A stretch of DNA of 64,000 bases, from positions 947,600-1,011,599 of the forward strand of contig NZ_LN898230.1 in assembly GCF_001457835.1 (NCBI RefSeq). Direction: 5' to 3'. Numbering within the stretch: the stretch's first letter is position 1; each line of letters starts with the position of its first letter. Positions 59,384-64,000 of the stretch are shown here, in pieces. A program made the position numbers and the translations under genes. Under the pieces are notes generated by a model. It did not search any database. It was not told where the DNA came from and was given only the letters and a program-made list of their open reading frames with translations. The stretch comes from Fenollaria timonensis (GTDB taxonomy: Bacteria > Bacillota > Clostridia > Tissierellales > Peptoniphilaceae).

Positions 59384-61483
59384 TTATTTATCGTAAACAA
59401 AAGTTTTTAAGTTAACGTTTAGCCAATTTTCTTCAATTGTTCCTTGTCTAGTGTAGTCATGACCATTGCATGCTTCAACAATGTCGTAGAATGCCCAGTG
59501 AGTAGGAGTATCAGTAAATCTAAGTATTGCTGATCTATGTTTAGTAATAAAATCTTTGTCAGCACGTCTTGTAAGCATTCTATTTGTGATACTAACTACT
59601 TCAGCTCTTGTAATTTTGTTTTCAGGCTTAAATGTGCCGTCAGGGTAACCACTTACCCAACCAGCACTTGCTGCCTTAGCTATAACATCATTAGCCCAGT
59701 GAGTATATGGAACGTCAACAAATCCTTGAAGTCCACCGCCAAATAGATTAGCAAATCTAGTTGCCATAGCAGCAAACTCAGCCCTTGTAATACTCTTTTC
59801 TGGTTTGAAAGTTCCATCAGGATAACCCTTTATTAAACCAAGCTCATTCATGTAGCTAATAGCTGTCGCAGACCATCTAGTATTTGATAAGTCTTTAAAA
59901 TTATGATTGTAAATGTGTCCCTTTATTGGTCTTCTGACCATAAGTCTTGAGAACATTACTGCAACTTCTTCTCTAGTCATGTTGTTATTTGGTCTGAATG
60001 TTGCGTCCTTATATCCGACCATGTATTGATAGTGATCATTAATGTTTAGCATTGGCTCTTCATCAGCTGTTTCACGCTCATCATCATATCTTCTGTCTTT
60101 CTTGTAAATAGCGTAAACAGTCATGTCTTCATAAACTACAGTGTCACCAGTAAATGTCATGCCGCTTCCGTCAGGCATAGTGTTCCACTCGATAAACTTG
60201 TATCCTCTCTTTTCTGGATCTCTTGGCATATAGCTGTTTTGGTTTATGGATGTGCCTTCATAAACTTCTCTTTCATCGTAGTATCTGTCGTTATTAATGA
60301 ATGTAACAACTGGATTATGGCTTGCTTTTCTTTCTTCAACATTAAAAGTATAAGAAATTAAATTTGGTTTGTTTTTATCAGCAGCTGCGTCTGTACCTTC
60401 ATTTGATTGTTTTGCTGCAAAAACAACAAATCTTCTAATTCCATCTGTTGTTTTATTAAATTTTAAATTATCTAAAACACTTTTATTTTTTGATAAAATA
60501 ATATCATACATGCCTGCGATAGAAGCTGTTATAGTATAATTTTTATTATTTTTAATTGAATTATTAAACTTTATACCCTTAATCTTCAAAGTCACATTTG
60601 GATTCCACTTATTAAGAGTGTTATAAAAATCAATATAGTTCATTGTAGGTTTGATATTGTCTTCATCTGCATAAATAATAATTTTCTTTCTGTCACTATC
60701 ATTACTTCTTAACTCTTCATGTTTTAAATTATATCCTTCTAAGCCTTCTATTTCAAATTCAGCATCTTCAGTAAGTATAGCTTCTTTTGGAAAATCTAAA
60801 GTAAATGCAAATTTATCATCTTTTCTTGCATACCCATTTCCTTTTTTGCCTATTCCACGTAGATATCCATCTGAAATACCCATTACTAATCCATAAGTGT
60901 TCTCGGCTTTAACTAGTGTAGATAAATCAACTGTTAAAGCTAAATCCATACTTGAATCATTTTTATAAGTATCTATTGAAGAAGAGTCTACACTATTAAT
61001 TTTATACATATCACCATAAATGTTAAAATCATTTATATTCATTATTGTATCTTTATTTAAATCAATATTAAACTCATTCCAGTCATTGTAAGGTTTATTA
61101 TTATCTTTAAAAGCATCATAGTCTTGATTAAGTAATCTTCTAAAATCATCAACTATCTTCTTCCCACCAGCCATAATTGTACCATCATCACCAAAATAAT
61201 CAAATAATGCAGTTCTATCAGTTCTAATTCCAGTGTTTAGCCATGGATAATACAATTCATCTACTTTTATATTTGTACCTAATTTAGATTCTTTATTAGG
61301 ATTAACGCCTATTGGGACTGCATTTAGTCCATCTTTCTCAAGTTCAACCCAATAATTATCTTTTATCCATCCATCAACATCATCTCCTGTTACAATCGGG
61401 CCGAATTGTGCATATGAATTTAATGGAATTACAGATAATATTAATCCTAGTAAAAGAAAAAGCGAAATAATTTTTTTCTTCAT
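59384..61483 (-). CDS. Surface protein with Listeria-Bacteroides (InlB-type) repeat and three SLH domains
   Basis: 699 residues. Signal peptide (KKKIISLFLLLGLILSVIPLNSYA); large unknown region (about 25-400); one Flg_new/InlB-type B repeat (RDPEKRGYKFIEWNTMPDGS near 430); then three SLH modules (YKDATFRPNNNMTREEVAVMF, YPDGTFKPEKSITRAEFAAM, YPDGTFKPENKITRAEVVS) at about 485-660. The SLH modules anchor it to wall polymers. It lies 14 bases after the 251-residue protein gene; both share a GxxxxGW-type N-terminal segment (GWIKDNYWVEL / GWTIDGWVDL), so they may act together. Confidence 0.88.
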   Translation of the reverse strand: MKKKIISLFLLLGLILSVIPLNSYAQFGPIVTGDDVDGWIKDNYWVELEKDGLNAVPIGVNPNKESKLGTNIKVDELYYPWLNTGIRTDRTALFDYFGDDGTIMAGGKKIVDDFRRLLNQDYDAFKDNNKPYNDWNEFNIDLNKDTIMNINDFNIYGDMYKINSVDSSSIDTYKNDSSMDLALTVDLSTLVKAENTYGLVMGISDGYLRGIGKKGNGYARKDDKFAFTLDFPKEAILTEDAEFEIEGLEGYNLKHEELRSNDSDRKKIIIYADEDNIKPTMNYIDFYNTLNKWNPNVTLKIKGIKFNNSIKNNKNYTITASIAGMYDIILSKNKSVLDNLKFNKTTDGIRRFVVFAAKQSNEGTDAAADKNKPNLISYTFNVEERKASHNPVVTFINNDRYYDEREVYEGTSINQNSYMPRDPEKRGYKFIEWNTMPDGSGMTFTGDTVVYEDMTVYAIYKKDRRYDDERETADEEPMLNINDHYQYMVGYKDATFRPNNNMTREEVAVMFSRLMVRRPIKGHIYNHNFKDLSNTRWSATAISYMNELGLIKGYPDGTFKPEKSITRAEFAAMATRFANLFGGGLQGFVDVPYTHWANDVIAKAASAGWVSGYPDGTFKPENKITRAEVVSITNRMLTRRADKDFITKHRSAILRFTDTPTHWAFYDIVEACNGHDYTRQGTIEENWLNVNLKTFVYDK

Positions 61484-61497
61484 TTATATTTACTCCT

Positions 61498-62253
61498 TTA
61501 TTTTACAATGCTTATTTCATGTTTTTTAAGCTCAACATCAACTAATTGCGTTCCACTAAATTTGTTTCCACCTTTAAATAAAGCGCAAACACCTTCAGAA
61601 CTAACATTTCCTAAAGTATCTTGATTATTATTTGTGATATCTACAGAGTATGGAATACTTATTTCAATCTTGTGTCCTGTTTCACCTTTAATTTTTTCAT
61701 ACATAGCAAAGAATCCTTGATAATCATTCCAATTACCTAAATAAAATCTTAACTTAAAAGTTTTTCTTTTTTCATCCTTTACATTCGCAAAATCTTCTAT
61801 TTCAATCTTACTTACAAGTGTTGTGCCTGATTTAAGTTCAATATTGTCATAATCAATATTAAAATTGTTAGGGAATGTTACAGTTAGATCAACTGTAGGA
61901 AATTTATCTCCTTTATTAAACATAACAAAATTTTCAGCTTTGCCAAACCAATAAACGTGACCTTTATAATCCTTTTCATATTTATTATAAGCCCCTTCGA
62001 ATAAATCAGTTGCTTCTGCTGAGCCTACAATCTTGCCCTTATAAATAGTTTTTCCGTCATCATTTGTAAATTCATTTTCTTTAAAATTGTTTACTACATT
62101 TGATAAATCAACCCAACCATCAATTGTCCATCCCTCTTCTTTGTATCCGCTTTTAATATTATTTGCAGCAAATACACTTACACTGCCTACAATAACTGTA
62201 AGCAACATTACTAGAGCTAATGCTAAGCTCATAATCTTTTTTGTCCTTTTCAT
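61498..62253 (-). CDS. Secreted protein of unknown function
   Basis: 251 residues. Signal peptide (RTKKIMSLALALVMLLTVIVGSVSVFA) then a beta-rich mature part with the short motifs WTIDGWVDL, VYWFGKAENFV and FPTVDLTVTFPNNF. No family recognised and no membrane anchor, so it is released or held by the SLH partner. A GGAGGAAG site precedes the ATG. Expression is likely controlled by the unusual leader described at 62284-62521. Confidence 0.75.
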   Translation of the reverse strand: MKRTKKIMSLALALVMLLTVIVGSVSVFAANNIKSGYKEEGWTIDGWVDLSNVVNNFKENEFTNDDGKTIYKGKIVGSAEATDLFEGAYNKYEKDYKGHVYWFGKAENFVMFNKGDKFPTVDLTVTFPNNFNIDYDNIELKSGTTLVSKIEIEDFANVKDEKRKTFKLRFYLGNWNDYQGFFAMYEKIKGETGHKIEISIPYSVDITNNNQDTLGNVSSEGVCALFKGGNKFSGTQLVDVELKKHEISIVK

Positions 62254-62285
62254 TTTTCTTCCTCCTTATATTTTAATTTTTGCAT

Positions 62286-62337
62286 AAAAAAAGTTGACAA
62301 AGAACCTACCGGTAACGGTAAGTACCTTTATCAACTT
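62286..62337 (-). terminator. Terminator-like hairpin inside the surface operon leader
   Basis: AAGTTGA/TCAACTT outer stem with an inner TACCG/CGGTA stem, followed by seven T on the minus strand and 16 bases before the ribosome site. Since the recognisable promoters lie upstream, it acts as an attenuator for the operon unless an unseen promoter exists. Confidence 0.7.
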
Positions 62338-62370
62338 CAAAAATTACACGAAAATAAGACAGAAAACTAG

Positions 62371-62437
<67 letters not shown>

Positions 62438-62440
62438 ACG

Positions 62441-62469
62441 ATTTTCTCAAATCAAACATTATTTGTCAA
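62441..62469 (-). promoter_or_regulatory. Second promoter of the surface operon
   Basis: TTGACA (62464-62469) and GAAAAT (62441-62446) with a 17-base spacer, ending next to the tetranucleotide repeat. Confidence 0.45.
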
Positions 62470-62492
62470 CTCTTTTCGTTATTTATATCATA

Positions 62493-62521
62493 ATTATACA
62501 ACATTTTTTATACTATTTCAA
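62493..62521 (-). promoter_or_regulatory. First promoter of the surface operon
   Basis: TTGAAA (62516-62521) and a perfect TATAAT (62493-62498) with a 17-base spacer on the minus strand. The remaining 62522-62590 is AT-rich, with two copies of a TTTTATTCTTATTGTAATAATATTTTATTC-like stretch (repeat core ATTGTAATAATATTTT). Confidence 0.65.
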
Positions 62522-62590
62522 TATATTTTATTCTTATTGTAATAATATTTTATTCTTTATTGTAATAATATTTTGTGTTATAAAATTTTT

Positions 62591-63571
62591 CTATACATAA
62601 GTATTGTTTTTTAAATTTTCTCTATACTTTAGCAAAATTTCATATATCTCATCAAAGTCTTTGCTCTCGCAGATTGCATTCTTCACCTTGGCTGCGTTTC
62701 TTAAGCCTTTGATGTACTGTAAGAGCTGCTTCTTCATATTGTTTTTTAATAGCTCCTTGGGATATAGTTCTAGATCTAGGTCCATGTGCCTTAGTGCGAC
62801 GTCTATCTTTTGGTATTCTTCTGAAATATACTCTTCGCCTTTTAAGTAGCTAGCTATCTCTTTAAATAAGAATGGATTTGCAAGTGCCCCTCTACCTATA
62901 GCGACGCCCGCTGCCCCTGTCACTTCAAGTATCTTAATGTAATCATCAAGGCTCGCCACATCGCCATTGGCAATGACGGGTATACTGACTGCATCTACAA
63001 TCTTTTTGATGTAGTCCCAATTGGCGTGTCCTGTGTAGAAGGCCTCTCTCGTCCTTCCGTGAACGGTGATTGCGTCCGCTCCAGCATCTTCTATCGCCTT
63101 AGCGTTCTCTACGCCATTAAGGTGCTCATCGTCCCAGCCGATGCGTATCTTTACAGTAATGGGCTTAGTCGAAGCGCTCTTCGCAGCTTTTACTACGCTA
63201 TATACTTTTTCTGTATCTTTTAAAAGCGCGCTGCCATCGCCATTCTTAGTAATCTTTGGCATAGGGCAGCCCATGTTTATGTCTAGGATATCGATGTCCA
63301 TAGCGTTTAAGTGATCTTCAATCGCTCTTTTGTAGTCATCCTCATCGCTTCCAAAGATTTGAACTGCGTAGATGGCTTCGTCCTTTATCCTTTTAGTTAG
63401 ATCCAAGGTCTTTTTGTCACCATGAACAAGGCCCTTGACGTTAACCATCTCGGATACCGTCATGCCAGCGCCTAGCTCACAGGCTATGTGCCTAAAGGCG
63501 TAGTCGGTGAAGCCTGCCATCGGCGCTAAGACTAGTGAATTTTTTATCTCAAAATTCGATATTTTAAGCAT
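62591..63571 (-). CDS. dusB: tRNA-dihydrouridine synthase B
   Basis: 326 residues. Motifs are LAPMAGFTDYAFRHIA near 15, EMVNVKGLVHG, DILDINMGCPMPKITKNGDGSALL near 95-118 (catalytic Cys in GCP), ITVKIRIGWDD near 138, ITVHGRTREAFYTGHANW and VIANGDVASLDDY. A flavin enzyme reducing uridine in the tRNA D loop. It overlaps coaX by eight bases. Confidence 0.95.
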   Translation of the reverse strand: MLKISNFEIKNSLVLAPMAGFTDYAFRHIACELGAGMTVSEMVNVKGLVHGDKKTLDLTKRIKDEAIYAVQIFGSDEDDYKRAIEDHLNAMDIDILDINMGCPMPKITKNGDGSALLKDTEKVYSVVKAAKSASTKPITVKIRIGWDDEHLNGVENAKAIEDAGADAITVHGRTREAFYTGHANWDYIKKIVDAVSIPVIANGDVASLDDYIKILEVTGAAGVAIGRGALANPFLFKEIASYLKGEEYISEEYQKIDVALRHMDLDLELYPKELLKNNMKKQLLQYIKGLRNAAKVKNAICESKDFDEIYEILLKYRENLKNNTYV

Positions 63572-64000
63572 GATTCATCTTGTAAATTTCATAAAGGCCT
63601 AATAATGTTAGATTTGGCTCGATTAAATTAACATATTCGCTATGAACCGCGACTTTTTCAGCAAGTCCGCCTGTTGCAACGATTAGGACCTCATCCTTTG
63701 TCTTTCCTATCTCTTGTAAAATCTTCTTTATGATGTAGTCCATCTCACCAATCTTTGAGTTCATTATACCGCTTTTGATGCTCTCAACAGTGTTTTTGCC
63801 AAGAACGTGCTCAGGCATTTCAAGCTCAACGCGTGGAAGCTTTGATGTTCTCTCAGATAGAGCGTCCATCGATATCTTAAAGCCTGGCGTAATGATGCCG
63901 CCTAAGTAATCACCTTTTTCATTTAAGTAGTGATAAGTGTTTGCTGTACCTAAGTCTATGACTATAGCGGGCTTATTTGTGATGGCTCTAACGGCTACTG
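63564..64000 (-). CDS. coaX: Type III pantothenate kinase, partial
   Basis: The gene's 5' end is beyond the window. Readable from the edge: VAVRAITNKPAIVIDLGTAN, then YLGGIITPGFKISMDALSER and KLPRVEL, then GIMNSKIGEMDYII, IVATGGLAEKV and a short tail. This is the C-terminal part of CoaX, which phosphorylates pantothenate, the first step of coenzyme A synthesis. The canonical DFGTATT is here DLGTANTY. The protein does not start at the internal ATG 63869. Confidence 0.92.
   Translation of the reverse strand, partial: VAVRAITNKPAIVIDLGTANTYHYLNEKGDYLGGIITPGFKISMDALSERTSKLPRVELEMPEHVLGKNTVESIKSGIMNSKIGEMDYIIKKILQEIGKTKDEVLIVATGGLAEKVAVHSEYVNLIEPNLTLLGLYEIYKMNHA

Overview
The window comes from a low-GC, Gram-positive-type anaerobe, most likely a Clostridia/Tissierellia-like member of the Firmicutes (inference). 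The signs are the clostridial recJ-relA-dtd-MBL-hemZ gene order, a T-box in front of thrS, SLH-domain surface proteins, lipoproteins with lipoboxes and the anaerobic (early cobalt insertion) B12 route. Nearly all genes lie on the minus strand. The plus-strand genes are an IS110 transposase, an AraC regulator and one three-gene ABC/exoprotein operon.

Layout. 1-1310: IS110-type element that appears to have cut off hemZ, of which a 72-codon stub remains. 1311-6495: MBL hydrolase, dtd, relA/spoT and recJ. 6496-11631: heterodimeric ABC exporter with a divergent AraC regulator, flanked on both sides by near-identical hairpins. 11632-15702: NlpC/P60 hydrolase, T-box-controlled thrS and a four-tRNA operon (His, Lys, Leu, Arg). 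15703-17162: DMT permease and lipoprotein. 17288-31077: a B12-riboswitch-controlled operon. In transcription order it runs cbiK-cbiL fusion, cobD, cbiA, cbiC, cbiD, cbiE, cbiT, cbiF, cbiG, cbiH, cbiJ, a Cys-rich small protein, cobU, cobS and cobC, followed by a TraX-like membrane protein and an SLH protein.

31101-38150 is the most unusual region: a RiPP (modified peptide) locus. It holds a 44-residue precursor gene too short for routine ORF calling, two paralogous radical SAM proteins resembling YydG-type peptide epimerases, an ABC exporter, and a B12-binding radical SAM protein. An IS30-family element sits at the 3' end of the B12 radical SAM gene, and a 3' gene remnant lies on its far side. 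Two genes of the locus look shifted by one base at A5 tracts. A 9-copy pentanucleotide repeat lies just in front of the exporter, and four tandem 11-bp repeats precede the B12 radical SAM gene.

38322-42528: two-component system, a small membrane protein, a CobQ-like protein and cbiB in one operon. The CobQ-like protein lacks the whole glutaminase domain, and CbiA in the main operon has lost the glutaminase cysteine, so both corrin amidation enzymes look unable to use glutamine by themselves. 42618-51148: glutaredoxin-like protein, an anchored protein, then map, MATE, DUF1667, cyclophilin, asnS and leuS. 51270-53288: Zn/Cd-type P-ATPase. 53502-58042: MacB-like ATPase and permease with an 812-residue anchored repeat protein between them. 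58142-62253: secreted phosphodiester glycosidase and a two-gene surface-protein operon. The leader of that operon combines tandem promoters, a (CTGT)16 repeat and a terminator-like hairpin. 62591-64000: dusB and coaX (coaX runs off the right edge).

How the parts may fit: the B12 made by the two cobalamin operons is the cofactor class used by the B12-binding radical SAM protein next door. All assignments are from motifs read by eye; no database search was run.
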